DNA of 64,000 nucleotides from Mariniblastus sp. (lineage in GTDB: Bacteria; Planctomycetota; Planctomycetia; Pirellulales; Pirellulaceae). The stretch covers positions 26,353-90,352 of the forward strand of contig JAQXDZ010000014.1 in NCBI GenBank assembly GCA_029251085.1. The letters are read 5' to 3'. Positions 35,818-44,180 of this stretch are shown piece by piece (the stretch's first letter is position 1; each line of letters starts with the position of its first letter). The notes beneath the pieces were generated by a model. The model did not search any database and was not told the origin of the DNA. It saw only the letters and a list, made by a program, of their open reading frames with translations. Both the position numbers and the translations under genes were made by a program.

Positions 35818-36864
35818 CTAATGATCGGAGGAGTCATTTTGAAGGTTGCCAGAATCTGAATCCAGATAGGCCCCCACTCTCGCGACTCCGATTGTCGTCG
35901 CCACGCCACCGCTGATCAGCAATAACGATACAGCAATCTGTCCCAGGCTTGGTCGCACCCAGGCCATACTCCAGTCCTCCGGATCGATCTCTGCTCGATT
36001 TTCCAACGTCACTACCGCCCCTTTAATCATGTCGCCAGGAACTGGTTGCACACCCTCCTGAAACGGCCATAAACCCGCGGTTGAGCCCAATAACAACCCG
36101 AGCAGCATTCCCAGCGTTGCCTTTTGATACTTTCGGAGCAGCCACTCAAGTAAATTGCCAACCAACAGGACTCCGGCAACGACCCCTAATCCAACAGGTA
36201 ATAAAACCGATAATCCCGGGGAAACCGCAGCGCCCAAGTCTCGACTCGATAATGCATCTTTAAATTGATCAATTGCTCCAAGAATTGGCACATACTGCCC
36301 CAACAGAAGGAGTAAATAACCGCCCGACAATCCAGGCAGAATCATCGCACTTGCACCGGCTAATCCAGCGATGAAAAGCATCAAGACATTGGAACTGCTT
36401 TGACCAACAATTCCGTTTGACTGCAAAATTGCCAGGATGACCATCGCAAAAAAAGAAAGCAACGCGGATCCGACCAACACGGGAGATGCAGGACGTGCCA
36501 ACTTCCAAACGATTGGAACCCCGCCTAACGTTAACCCGATGAAAATGCTGTACATCACCCATCGCTGATGAACGACCAACTCTTTCAGTGTTCCAGCGAG
36601 TAACAGAATCCCGATTCCTGCAGATGCGACCACCGCGCTCATCACGATAATGGAACGAACTCGAAATCGAAAACGGCTCAAATCTGCCAAGGCATCAATA
36701 AAGGCCGGGTAAATACCGGAAGCTAAAAGCATCGTGCCGCCACTGATTCCCGGCACGAGATTGGCAAGCCCCATTAAAAAACCACCGAAAATAGACCGCA
36801 ACAGCAATGCCTTCCCTGAAACGTGCTTTAAAGCATCAGGAACTTTTGTTTTTTTGTCTTCCAT
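35818..36864 (-). CDS. DUF368 membrane protein (probable polyprenyl phosphate carrier)
   Basis: Protein of 348 aa with eight to ten predicted membrane helices. The family signature NLVPGISGGTMLLASGIY lies at about residues 37-54, and a second, inverted-repeat-like copy GASAMILPGLSGGYLLLLLG at about 174-193. DUF368 proteins, with DedA proteins, have been linked to recycling of undecaprenyl phosphate across the inner membrane. It would then support peptidoglycan, O-antigen or other glycan synthesis. It is convergent with the STAS gene at 35394-35744. The N-terminus is a short lysine-rich cytoplasmic tail. Confidence 0.92.
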   Translation of the reverse strand: MEDKKTKVPDALKHVSGKALLLRSIFGGFLMGLANLVPGISGGTMLLASGIYPAFIDALADLSRFRFRVRSIIVMSAVVASAGIGILLLAGTLKELVVHQRWVMYSIFIGLTLGGVPIVWKLARPASPVLVGSALLSFFAMVILAILQSNGIVGQSSSNVLMLFIAGLAGASAMILPGLSGGYLLLLLGQYVPILGAIDQFKDALSSRDLGAAVSPGLSVLLPVGLGVVAGVLLVGNLLEWLLRKYQKATLGMLLGLLLGSTAGLWPFQEGVQPVPGDMIKGAVVTLENRAEIDPEDWSMAWVRPSLGQIAVSLLLISGGVATTIGVARVGAYLDSDSGNLQNDSSDH

Positions 36865-37301
36865 AAAATCTGAAATCCACTTAATTAAAAAACGCCCTAA
36901 CGTTCTCAGTCGACCAACTACCCCAACCTAAAACACGACGTGGTTTACCTCTTTCGCCGTAACTTACATTTCGTTGCCACACATTCATGATATTAGGGCA
37001 ACAACTTCAAGGGAACACCGTTTACCTAAAGGCCTCAGGGGATAACGTCACATTCAGGGACCAGCAATCGCTGGTTAGTTTAGCCGAAGATATCTCAATA
37101 AAGTTTATCAAGTAGCTTGGTTAAGACTATCCAACCCTTTATAAACGGGGTTGGAGACTTCAAAGAATCACTCAACTATTTACCTCGACCTCAAAAGCAA
37201 CCTTTTCGGGTTGATTGCGTGACCGCCCTTCATTTGAATTTGTCTGGCAGCGGCCTTTCACCACCGGCACACAAACTAACACTGGCTCGTTCAAAACAAT
37301 C
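36865..37301. other. Gene-free stretch upstream of ispE
   Basis: Divergent region between DUF368 (minus) and ispE (plus). Two small perfect hairpins occur: ACCAGC/GCTGGT with a 4-nt loop near 37060-37076, and CCAACCC/GGGTTGG near 37133-37157. An in-frame TTG at 37215 would extend ispE by 29 residues that do not match the family. No RNA family recognised. Confidence 0.5.
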
Positions 37302-38252
37302 ATGCTCTTGCGTTCTAGTATTAACAAAATCGAGATTGCGGCGCCCGCCAAGATCAACTGGTTCTTAGAGCTCCTCAACCGCCGAGCAGATGGGTTTCAT
37401 GAACTTGAAACGGTAATGTCCACGGTTTCAATTTTTGATCAAATGAGTTTCACTCGACGCAAGGACGAGAACTTCAGCCTTTCCATCCGCACGCCGGACC
37501 ACGGAAGCCTCCCGAAGGAGAAAGACTCAATTCCCTGTGACCATCGAAACCTAATCATTCGCTCACTTGCTTTGCTTCGGGAGACGGCTCGTCAACAGCA
37601 GTCTGCTAACTGCTGTAAGGACGGTATTGCGATTGAGCTGGATAAACAAATCCCATCCGCCGCTGGTCTAGGAGGAGCGTCCAGCAATGCGGCTGCAGCA
37701 CTAGTTGCCGGCAATCAGCTTTGGAAACTTAATTGGGATCGTGAACAGCTATCGCAGATTGCTGCTCAACTAGGCAGCGACATTCCGTTTTTCTTATACG
37801 GCGGAACCGCTATCTGCCGTGGGCGTGGTGAGAAAATTGAGCCTGTTCGAGTTGCCTGCGGAATCCCAGTCGTCATCGCTAAACCTGACTTCGGAATTCC
37901 TACCGCCTCCATTTTCAATCAAGTTAACATTCCTACCCGCCCTCTCAGTATTCACCCATTCATGAACAGCTTCCGGCGAATTGACCCAAATTCGTTGGGA
38001 ACCAACATGTTTAATCGCCTGCAAGAATTTGCAGAGCCAATTAGTCCCACCATCACACAAACTTTTCTGAGTCTAAAACAAGAGTTTGCCCGCCTGAATT
38101 GCCTCGGCCACCAAATGAGTGGAAGTGGATCGAGTTACTTCGGCGTTTTTCCTACTTCTCGTACAGCACGGCATGCGACCCAATATCTTGCTGCGAGATT
38201 CCCTGACACCAGAGTTTTTTTCACTCAAACACTGACACAGATCGCCTCCTGA
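37302..38252 (+). CDS. ispE: 4-diphosphocytidyl-2-C-methyl-D-erythritol kinase
   Basis: Protein of 316 aa from ATG 37302. IspE phosphorylates CDP-methylerythritol in the MEP isoprenoid pathway. It is a GHMP kinase with its three motifs: APAKINWFLELLNRRADGFHE (N-terminal, substrate and catalytic Lys), IPSAAGLGGASSNAAAAL (phosphate-binding glycine loop, catalytic Asp follows in LGSDIPFFLYGGTA) and MSGSGSSYFGVF (C-terminal motif). I place the start so that the family N-terminus begins MLLRSSINKIEIAAPAKIN. The SpoVG gene follows 39 bp downstream, a spoVG-ispE neighbourhood also familiar from Firmicutes, though in the opposite gene order. Confidence 0.95.
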   Translation: MLLRSSINKIEIAAPAKINWFLELLNRRADGFHELETVMSTVSIFDQMSFTRRKDENFSLSIRTPDHGSLPKEKDSIPCDHRNLIIRSLALLRETARQQQSANCCKDGIAIELDKQIPSAAGLGGASSNAAAALVAGNQLWKLNWDREQLSQIAAQLGSDIPFFLYGGTAICRGRGEKIEPVRVACGIPVVIAKPDFGIPTASIFNQVNIPTRPLSIHPFMNSFRRIDPNSLGTNMFNRLQEFAEPISPTITQTFLSLKQEFARLNCLGHQMSGSGSSYFGVFPTSRTARHATQYLAARFPDTRVFFTQTLTQIAS

Positions 38253-38291
38253 TTAAACCAACAACACGAGGAACACGCGAAGGAGCACGTA

Positions 38292-38891
38292 ATGGAGATT
38301 ACGGAAGTCAGAATTAAATTAATTGAAAGCGCCGAAGATCGCTTAAGAGGATTTTGCAGTGTCACGTTTGACGATTGTTTCGTCGTTCGAGACTTGAAAA
38401 TCATCGAGGGTAATAACGGGCCTTTTGTCGCGATGCCAAGTCGCAAGCTTACATCAAATTGCTACAAATGCAGAACTAAAAATCACCTAAGAGCCAGCTT
38501 CTGCAACCATTGTGGAAGTCAATTGAAATCAGACCACATCGAGCATGACTCCGGGGGAAGAGCGAAGCTCTACGCCGACATTGCGCATCCTGTCAATGCA
38601 AGATGCCGTGAGATGATCCAGAAGCGGGTGATCAAAGAACTTAATCACGAGACACAACTCGCGTCAAAACCGGGTTACCGCTCCCGTTACGATGAAGACT
38701 TCAATGAGGAAACCGTCGCCGAACCACTGCATGGCGACACGACTCAAGACAAAACGAACCCTTCAACCGGAGGTCTGCGCCAGGACCACGGAACCGATAT
38801 TCCGCCCACCCCGCACAATCAGGGAATTAATACTGAACAAGAAGCATCGGATACCGCATCCGGAGAATTCGGGAAAGGAATTTTTGACTGA
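38292..38891 (+). CDS. SpoVG family protein with inserted zinc ribbon
   Basis: Protein of 199 aa. Residues 1-55 and about 80-120 are a SpoVG domain (MEITEVRIKLIE, then DRLRGFCSVTFDDCFVVRDLKIIEG, FVAMPSRK; later AKLYADIAHPVNARCREMI), a small nucleic-acid-binding regulator fold. Between the two halves sits a four-cysteine zinc ribbon (CYKCRTKNHLRASFCNHCG, about residues 57-75), inserted just after the conserved MPSRK. The C-terminal 70 residues are polar and probably disordered. SpoVG binds DNA and RNA in Firmicutes. The added zinc ribbon suggests altered nucleic acid recognition. It follows ispE by 39 bp. Confidence 0.9.
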   Translation: MEITEVRIKLIESAEDRLRGFCSVTFDDCFVVRDLKIIEGNNGPFVAMPSRKLTSNCYKCRTKNHLRASFCNHCGSQLKSDHIEHDSGGRAKLYADIAHPVNARCREMIQKRVIKELNHETQLASKPGYRSRYDEDFNEETVAEPLHGDTTQDKTNPSTGGLRQDHGTDIPPTPHNQGINTEQEASDTASGEFGKGIFD

Positions 38892-39338
38892 TTGATCCTA
38901 CCCCGTTTTGTCGAAAAAGAGAGCGACGGAGAAGCCGGTTGAACCTCCCCAAATACGCCTCCTTTTAAGATGGCCTTTTCCAAAAAACCCGTTTAAAAGC
39001 GTGTTTTTGGGGACATTCGTTTCGGTTTTATAAAAAAAACACCCGCAGACAACGACCGATCCGAATTGTCCATTTCCTGTAAATTCAGAAAATGGCAACA
39101 AGAATCAAGCGACCTGTTGACGTTGCAACTCAAAACATTGGGCTAATCGTCACAACCGCAATAGTTGATTATGGACTTTTAACGTCATCAATTCATCTTA
39201 AACTTGACCCTGTGAAAAACGGGCAACTATACTTAAAACGTAGAATTTGACGGCAATTTCATCCTGTTTTGAGGGAGCAAGCCTCGTCTTGCCAAACCCT
39301 CGCAAACATTATTAACCCCCTTTGACTGGCAACTTATT
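38892..39338. other. Gene-free stretch before the exported protein
   Basis: About 450 bp with no supported gene. It contains T-rich tracts near 38965 and 39030-39045 that may end the ispE-spoVG transcript, and the promoter at 39204-39233. No RNA family or repeat was recognised. Confidence 0.5.
39204..39233 (+). promoter_or_regulatory. Vegetative (sigma-70 type) promoter
   Basis: TTGACC (39204-39209), an 18-bp spacer, then TATACT (39228-39233). Five of six bases match consensus in each hexamer. It would start transcription near 39241, about 100 nt before the exported protein gene at 39339. Confidence 0.65.
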
Positions 39339-40616
39339 ATGCAGAGTCACCGCTTAATTTTTGGATTCGTAATGTCTCTTGTAGCTTTCGCTTCATTGAC
39401 TAACTACACCGACGCGCAAACCGACGCGCCTCGCCCGCTCGCCAAAGGCGTGCTCAAGACTGTTCCGGAGAACTTGGACCCCCGAGACATGTTCTCCCTT
39501 CCAATGGCAATGCCGGACTTGAACGCAACCAAATTCGATCCCAATACGATCGCACAGAAAAAGACATTATTCGGCCAATCTCGCAGCGTCGTAATGTTCC
39601 GGAATAACGTCTGGCAATACGAATTTTCATTCACTGGACTTCGGCAAGCCAAACTTCGAATTCCGACCGGCAACGGTAAGGCCGCCACGCGAAACTACTG
39701 GTATATGGTCTATCGAATCCGAGATACCGGCCAAACCATGACGATCAATGATGTAAAGCAAAATCCAAAATTTGATCACATCACCAAAGAAATCGATTTT
39801 GATAAATCAATCGCCTCGCAAGCAAAGAAGTTTCTTCCCCGATTCACACTTGAAGGTTGGGTTCCCGTAAACAAGGGATACCAAAAAGTCTCCTATCGCG
39901 ACACGATCTCACCTATTGCCTTAGAACAAATTCGCCAAAAAGAAGACCCTAACCAGGTCTTGTTTGATAGCCACCAAATGTCGCAAGCCAAAATCCCAGC
40001 AGCCAAAAACGATACGGATCGTGGAGTTTGGGGAGTCGCGATTTGGGAGAACGTCGATCCTCGAATTGACTTTGTAAGTGTTTTTGTCCAAGGCCTAACA
40101 AACGCCTTCCGACTGTCGGATCCAGTTTCTGCACCGTCCAAACTGAAAACGTTGCAACTGAACTTTTGGCGGCCGGGTGACTCAGTTAATGAAACATCTG
40201 ACTTTGTCAAATTCGGAATCCCGCTAATTGACGACCCTGCGATGCAGGCGTTGGTAACCAAACGCTACAATTTGCCTGGGCCCATTTTGAGAGGCTATTT
40301 CAAAAATGAAGAAGCCAAACGAGATGTTTTGGTCACCGAAACGGATGCTGAAGTTAACCTTAAAGACTTCAACTCCGCCATCGCTCCATCGCTCGATCAG
40401 GGGAAAATGCCCCCTTCAATTTTGAAATCGTTCGAAAATGCAGGGATTGCCTTGGACGCCAACACCCCGCTTACCACGTTAATTCCAGGAAAAAAGTGGT
40501 CATTTAAACAGGGAAAAGACAACTACACCCTCGTTTTAGAGCCCCAGTTCTGGGAAAAAGACTTTGATGGAATCCGCTTCATTAAAAGCCTTGATAATAT
40601 GTGGATTTACCGCTAA
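39339..40616 (+). CDS. Exported protein of unknown function
   Basis: Protein of 425 aa with a signal peptide (about 1-26, ending TDA-QT). It is not recognised as a named family. It is soluble after cleavage, with no further membrane segment or cysteine pairs, rich in Asp, Lys and Phe, and includes segments such as NYWYMVYRIRDTG (about 122-134) and VWGVAIWENVDPRIDFVSVF (about 228-247) that look like beta strands of a conserved domain. It has its own probable promoter (39204-39233) and is followed by rpmA after 114 bp. It is probably a periplasmic or surface protein specific to planctomycetes. Confidence 0.85.
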   Translation: MQSHRLIFGFVMSLVAFASLTNYTDAQTDAPRPLAKGVLKTVPENLDPRDMFSLPMAMPDLNATKFDPNTIAQKKTLFGQSRSVVMFRNNVWQYEFSFTGLRQAKLRIPTGNGKAATRNYWYMVYRIRDTGQTMTINDVKQNPKFDHITKEIDFDKSIASQAKKFLPRFTLEGWVPVNKGYQKVSYRDTISPIALEQIRQKEDPNQVLFDSHQMSQAKIPAAKNDTDRGVWGVAIWENVDPRIDFVSVFVQGLTNAFRLSDPVSAPSKLKTLQLNFWRPGDSVNETSDFVKFGIPLIDDPAMQALVTKRYNLPGPILRGYFKNEEAKRDVLVTETDAEVNLKDFNSAIAPSLDQGKMPPSILKSFENAGIALDANTPLTTLIPGKKWSFKQGKDNYTLVLEPQFWEKDFDGIRFIKSLDNMWIYR

Positions 40617-40672
40617 AATCTCGCTTCCGATTGGCGGATCCAGACTACCCAGTTTTTCGGGATTCGCGCCGT

Positions 40673-40691
40673 TCGGCGACTGAATCGCCGA
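40673..40691 (+). other. Hairpin in the rpmA leader
   Basis: TCGGCGA (40673-40679) pairs perfectly with TCGCCGA (40685-40691) around CTGAA. It lies 40 bp before the rpmA start and has no T-run. It could be the tail of the previous gene's terminator or part of a leader that controls ribosomal protein synthesis. Confidence 0.45.
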
Positions 40692-40730
40692 GAGTCACCA
40701 CGAGTATTTGAGAATAAAGAAAGCAGTTTA

Positions 40731-40982
40731 ATGGCCCATAAAAAGGGACAAGGCTCCAGTCGAAACGGGCGTGATTCCAACGCTCAGCGTCGAGGGGTCA
40801 AAAAGTTTGGCGGAGAACGCGTCGTTGCAGGTAACATCCTGATCCGACAAGTTGGAAATAAGTGGCACCCGGGAAAGGGTGTTGGCCAGGGAAATGACTA
40901 TACACTTTTCGCGCTCGTTGATGGAAACGTCATGTTTGATCGCGACGGACGGCGGATCAACGTCGTTGCCGAAACCAATTAG
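40731..40982 (+). CDS. rpmA: 50S ribosomal protein L27
   Basis: Protein of 83 aa, the full length of L27, which reaches toward the peptidyl transferase centre of the large subunit. It begins [20 protein letters not shown], the standard N-terminus without a cleavable leader, and has the conserved [14 protein letters not shown] and [19 protein letters not shown]. rpmA normally follows rplU (L21), but no L21 gene is upstream here. obgE follows, as in many bacteria, though a strong terminator separates them. Confidence 0.97.
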   Translation: MAHKKGQGSSRNGRDSNAQRRGVKKFGGERVVAGNILIRQVGNKWHPGKGVGQGNDYTLFALVDGNVMFDRDGRRINVVAETN

Positions 40983-41063
40983 GGACAGGGGTTACCTAAG
41001 GCGGACGGTGAAAATATTGAAAACACCCTCCGACTGTAACCCCCAACCTCAATGAAATAAGAA

Positions 41064-41095
41064 AAAGGATGCCAGATGATGGCATCCTTTATTTT
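41064..41095 (+). terminator. Intrinsic terminator after rpmA
   Basis: A perfect 11-bp stem pairs 41064-41074 (AAAGGATGCCA) with 41080-41090 around GATGA and is followed by ATTTTT. It lies about 80 bp after the rpmA stop and 60 bp before the obgE start, so most rpmA transcripts should end here and obgE needs read-through or its own promoter. Confidence 0.92.
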
Positions 41096-41156
41096 TGCAA
41101 TCCCCCAAACCGGGCTCATCCATCGCACCACCGACTCCAACTATATCTGGAATACT

Positions 41157-42158
41157 ATGTTCGTTGACCAAGTTCAAATCGAAGTAATTGGCGGACGCGG
41201 CGGACACGGATGCATGAGTTTTCGACGCGAAAAATACGTTCCGCGCGGAGGGCCCAATGGTGGTGACGGTGGCAATGGTGGAAGTGTCATCCTCGTCGCA
41301 AAGCATGGCGTCAACAGTCTCGTAGCCCTCGCAAATCGCCATCACGTCCGAGGGAAAAATGGAAACAACGGCGAAGGCGCGAACCGGCACGGAGCATGTG
41401 CCGACGATATAACGATTCTGGTACCCGCGGGTACCATCGTGATCGATGCCGAAACAGATTTGATCATTAAAGACCTTGCCGTGGATGGCGACTCAGTCAT
41501 TGCTGCCCGTGGAGGACGCAGAGGCCGGGGCAACACACGCTTCAAATCCTCCACCAACCAAGCACCACGGCAAGCGACGCAAGGCAGTCCTGGCGAATCA
41601 AGAATCCTTAAACTTGAACTAAAAGTAATTGCCGATGTTGGCTTGATTGGGAAACCCAATGCAGGCAAAAGCACCCTGTTGAGTCGACTCTCCAGCGCAA
41701 AGCCGGAAATCGCGGATTATCCCTTTACGACCAAATTCCCCAATCTGGGGCAGGTGCAAATTGACGCCGACCGGTCTTTTATTCTGGCAGATATTCCAGG
41801 ATTAATCGAAGGAGCTTCCGAAGGGGTTGGCCTGGGGCACGACTTCCTGAAACATATCGAGCGCGCGGGAATCCTCGTCCACCTGGTAGAACCCATGCCC
41901 CTCGACCAAACCGACCCGACGGAAAATTACTGGGCTATCCGACGCGAACTTGAGGAGTATAACCCTCAGTTAAAAACACGCCCGGAAATTATCGTGGTAA
42001 CGAAATCCGAATTGCCTCCGGCTCAAGAGGTGGCAGCAACGCTCAAAGACGAAACGGAAAACGACGTCTTCCTAATTTCCGCAGTCACCGGCGACGGTTT
42101 GCCTCGGCTACTGAATCGAATCGACCAAGTTTTGGAGCAGCATTCGTCATGCGATTGA
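41157..42158 (+). CDS. obgE: GTPase Obg/CgtA
   Basis: Protein of 333 aa. Obg is a ribosome-associated GTPase in 50S assembly. The glycine-rich OBG fold (FVDQVQIEVIGGRGGHGCMS, then GGPNGGDGGNGG) fills residues 1-160. The G domain has G1 GKPNAGKSTLL, G2 region YPFTTKFPNLG and G3 DIPGLIEGASEGVGLG. The G4 motif reads TKSE (residues 282-285) instead of NKxD. I use ATG 41157, because MFVDQVQIEV is the family start; an upstream ATG at 41076 would lie inside the terminator hairpin. The 3' end overlaps coaX by 10 bp. Confidence 0.96.
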   Translation: MFVDQVQIEVIGGRGGHGCMSFRREKYVPRGGPNGGDGGNGGSVILVAKHGVNSLVALANRHHVRGKNGNNGEGANRHGACADDITILVPAGTIVIDAETDLIIKDLAVDGDSVIAARGGRRGRGNTRFKSSTNQAPRQATQGSPGESRILKLELKVIADVGLIGKPNAGKSTLLSRLSSAKPEIADYPFTTKFPNLGQVQIDADRSFILADIPGLIEGASEGVGLGHDFLKHIERAGILVHLVEPMPLDQTDPTENYWAIRRELEEYNPQLKTRPEIIVVTKSELPPAQEVAATLKDETENDVFLISAVTGDGLPRLLNRIDQVLEQHSSCD

Positions 42159-42931
42159 TTGCAGTCGACATCGGTAATAGCTCGATCAAGATCGCGGTCG
42201 ACAACCCTGATATGACCGACCACTGGCAGACTCAATTGACGTTGAACTCCGAAACCAATTTAAGCCAGAAACTTCAAAGCCTGCCGTTTCAAAATGACTC
42301 CTGCTTCTGGGCGATTTCAAGCGTCCACCAACAAAAAGAACGGAAGCTAATGGACTGGGTCAAGCGACACAGACCCAACGATCGCTTGCATCTTATCGAA
42401 GAGTGTGATGTCCCACTTCCGTCGAATATCGAATCGCGAAAGCTACTGGGGAGAGATAGATTAATTTCAGCCTGGATGTCCCTGCAATTAAACAACCTCC
42501 GTGGACCAGTCATTATTGTCGACGCAGGTACCGCGGTGACAATCGATTGGGTAGATCCTCAAGGTATTTTCCAAGGCGGTGTAATCTTTCCCGGCGCCGA
42601 GTCTAACTTTAAGCGACTCAATGCTTTTACCGATGCCTTGCCAGATCTAGGGATGAGTGCAGGCGATTCGGCTCCCGGTCAAGTTTTCGACTCAATCATT
42701 GGAAAATCGACCGCCGACGCAATTCGAAAAGGCGTTTACCATTCACAATGGCATGCCATTAGAGAAATTGTCAATCAAATGTCTGAACTCTCCACAGAAA
42801 CGACATCTACTTTCGCAACCGGGGGGGGATTCAAAAATGTTATCGAGCAACTGAATCAAGATTGGCGTTATATCCCCGACTTAGTACTCCAGGGCGCACG
42901 TGCTATTGGAAAAAAACTAAACAGCTTGTAA
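42149..42931 (+). CDS. coaX: Type III pantothenate kinase
   Basis: Protein of 260 aa. CoaX phosphorylates pantothenate in the first step of coenzyme A synthesis, needs a monovalent cation and is not feedback-inhibited by CoA. Acetate/sugar kinase fold blocks are visible: LIAVDIGNSSIKIAV (phosphate 1), LLGRDRLISAWMS, GPVIIVDAGTAVTIDWVD (catalytic Asp region), GGVIFPGAESNFKRLNAFTD, and FATGGGFKNVIEQL near the C-terminus. The ATG overlaps the end of obgE by 10 bp, which implies coupled translation. Confidence 0.95.
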   Translation: MRLIAVDIGNSSIKIAVDNPDMTDHWQTQLTLNSETNLSQKLQSLPFQNDSCFWAISSVHQQKERKLMDWVKRHRPNDRLHLIEECDVPLPSNIESRKLLGRDRLISAWMSLQLNNLRGPVIIVDAGTAVTIDWVDPQGIFQGGVIFPGAESNFKRLNAFTDALPDLGMSAGDSAPGQVFDSIIGKSTADAIRKGVYHSQWHAIREIVNQMSELSTETTSTFATGGGFKNVIEQLNQDWRYIPDLVLQGARAIGKKLNSL

Positions 42932-42967
42932 CTCAGCTTTTCCCAAACACAAAACACCATCAATCCA

Positions 42968-44113
42968 TTGAACTCCCCATCTCCCTCTAATGTTTGCAGT
43001 CAAATCACACCCATCGGACGCGGCGCCGTGGCCGTGGTTGCTGTTCACGGTGAATTAGCAGGGGCTACAATCGACGAGTGTTTACTGACCCCCAACGGGA
43101 ATCCACTTACCTCTCGAAAACACCAAGATGTCGCCTACGGCATTTGGAAATCCACAGGTGAAGACCTCGTTGTTTCTAAGCGAGGTGAAAATCATTTCGA
43201 AATTCACTGCCATGGTGGAACAACGGCAATCCAAGCTGTCATTCGCTCGCTTAGTGACAAGGGATTTGCGGAAGTCTCTGCAACTGAATTTGCAACCCAG
43301 TTCCAAGATTTTTGGAGTGTTAGCACTCAACTTGCACTAACTCACGCGACCACATCCAAAACCGCATCGTTCTTATTGAGGCTCACCACACAGTTACCAA
43401 AACAAATTCAACAAATACGAAGCTACTTAACTGCTAATGAACGAGAGACCGCCGCTACGCACATTCAGTCCATGCTACGTTGGGCAAATTTTGGGCAGCA
43501 TCTCACCAACCCTCGAACCGTTGTTCTTTGCGGCCAGCCAAACGTCGGGAAAAGCAGCCTCGTAAATGCCATGGCTGGCTTTCAGCGGGCGATTGTTCAC
43601 GACATTCCCGGAACTACCCGCGATGTGGTTTCACAAGCACTCGCGATCGACGGATGGCCTGTCACCCTTAAAGACACCGCAGGGATAAGAGACTCTGACG
43701 ACCCAATCGAAATTCAGGGGATTGCTCAGGCAAGAGAGCAGATCTCAAAATCAGATTTGACGATTTGTGTTTTTGATGTAAACGAGACGCAGCAAGCGGC
43801 AAGCGCTGAATTCATCTCTCAAACCGAACCCGATTTAATTGTCCTCAACAAAACTGACCTGCTCTCGCCCGACCAGCCGTTTGTCCTTGATTCGACAGAA
43901 AAATTGCCTACCGTTAATACTTCCGTAAAAACCAATCAGGGAATTCGAGAGTTACTAGAAATCATTGGAGCAGAATTGGTTTCAGAAATTCCAAGTAACA
44001 ATCAAACCTATCCCGTTACCGCGGAGCAGCAGCAAAGACTCGAAGAAACTCTGGATTGCCTCAACCAAAACTCGACTGCCACGCTGAGCCAAGTTCTGGA
44101 TCGCCTTCGCTGA
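42968..44113 (+). CDS. Divergent MnmE/TrmE-like GTPase
   Basis: Protein of 381 aa starting at TTG, against about 450 for normal MnmE. The N-terminal folate-binding-like domain is recognisable but short (TPIGRGAVAVVAVHG, later HFEIHCHGGTTAIQAVI). The G domain (about 180-340) is intact: G1 GQPNVGKSSLVNAMAG, G2 GTTRDVV, G3 DTAGIRD, G4 NKTD. The protein ends ...QVLDRLR and lacks the C-terminal helix with the CxGK cysteine motif of MnmE. It may not catalyse the tRNA wobble-uridine modification with MnmG, and may have another GTPase role. It lies 36 bp after coaX. Confidence 0.85.
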   Translation: MNSPSPSNVCSQITPIGRGAVAVVAVHGELAGATIDECLLTPNGNPLTSRKHQDVAYGIWKSTGEDLVVSKRGENHFEIHCHGGTTAIQAVIRSLSDKGFAEVSATEFATQFQDFWSVSTQLALTHATTSKTASFLLRLTTQLPKQIQQIRSYLTANERETAATHIQSMLRWANFGQHLTNPRTVVLCGQPNVGKSSLVNAMAGFQRAIVHDIPGTTRDVVSQALAIDGWPVTLKDTAGIRDSDDPIEIQGIAQAREQISKSDLTICVFDVNETQQAASAEFISQTEPDLIVLNKTDLLSPDQPFVLDSTEKLPTVNTSVKTNQGIRELLEIIGAELVSEIPSNNQTYPVTAEQQQRLEETLDCLNQNSTATLSQVLDRLR

Positions 44114-44130
44114 TTGCCTTCGCTGATTGC
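44105..44130. repeat. Tandem 13-bp duplication across a stop codon
   Basis: Two perfect adjacent copies of CTTCGCTGATTGC. The first carries the TGA stop (44111-44113) of the MnmE-like gene and the second repeats it 13 bp later. It appears to be a recent slippage duplication and does not change the reading frame end. Confidence 0.9.
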
Positions 44131-44180
44131 TTACACTGACCGTAAGGCAGGCTGAATCACAGACACTGGATGACAAAAGC

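Noticed and set aside
37215..37301. TTG 37215 as the ispE start
   Set aside because: The extra 29 residues have no family similarity, whereas ATG 37302 gives the standard N-terminus.
39326..39342. TGGCAA-N5-TATGC as a sigma-54 promoter
   Set aside because: Both elements deviate and it overlaps the start codon of the exported protein; a better sigma-70 promoter lies at 39204-39233.
41076..41156. ATG 41076 as the obgE start
   Set aside because: It lies in the rpmA terminator hairpin and adds 27 residues before the conserved MFVDQV start.
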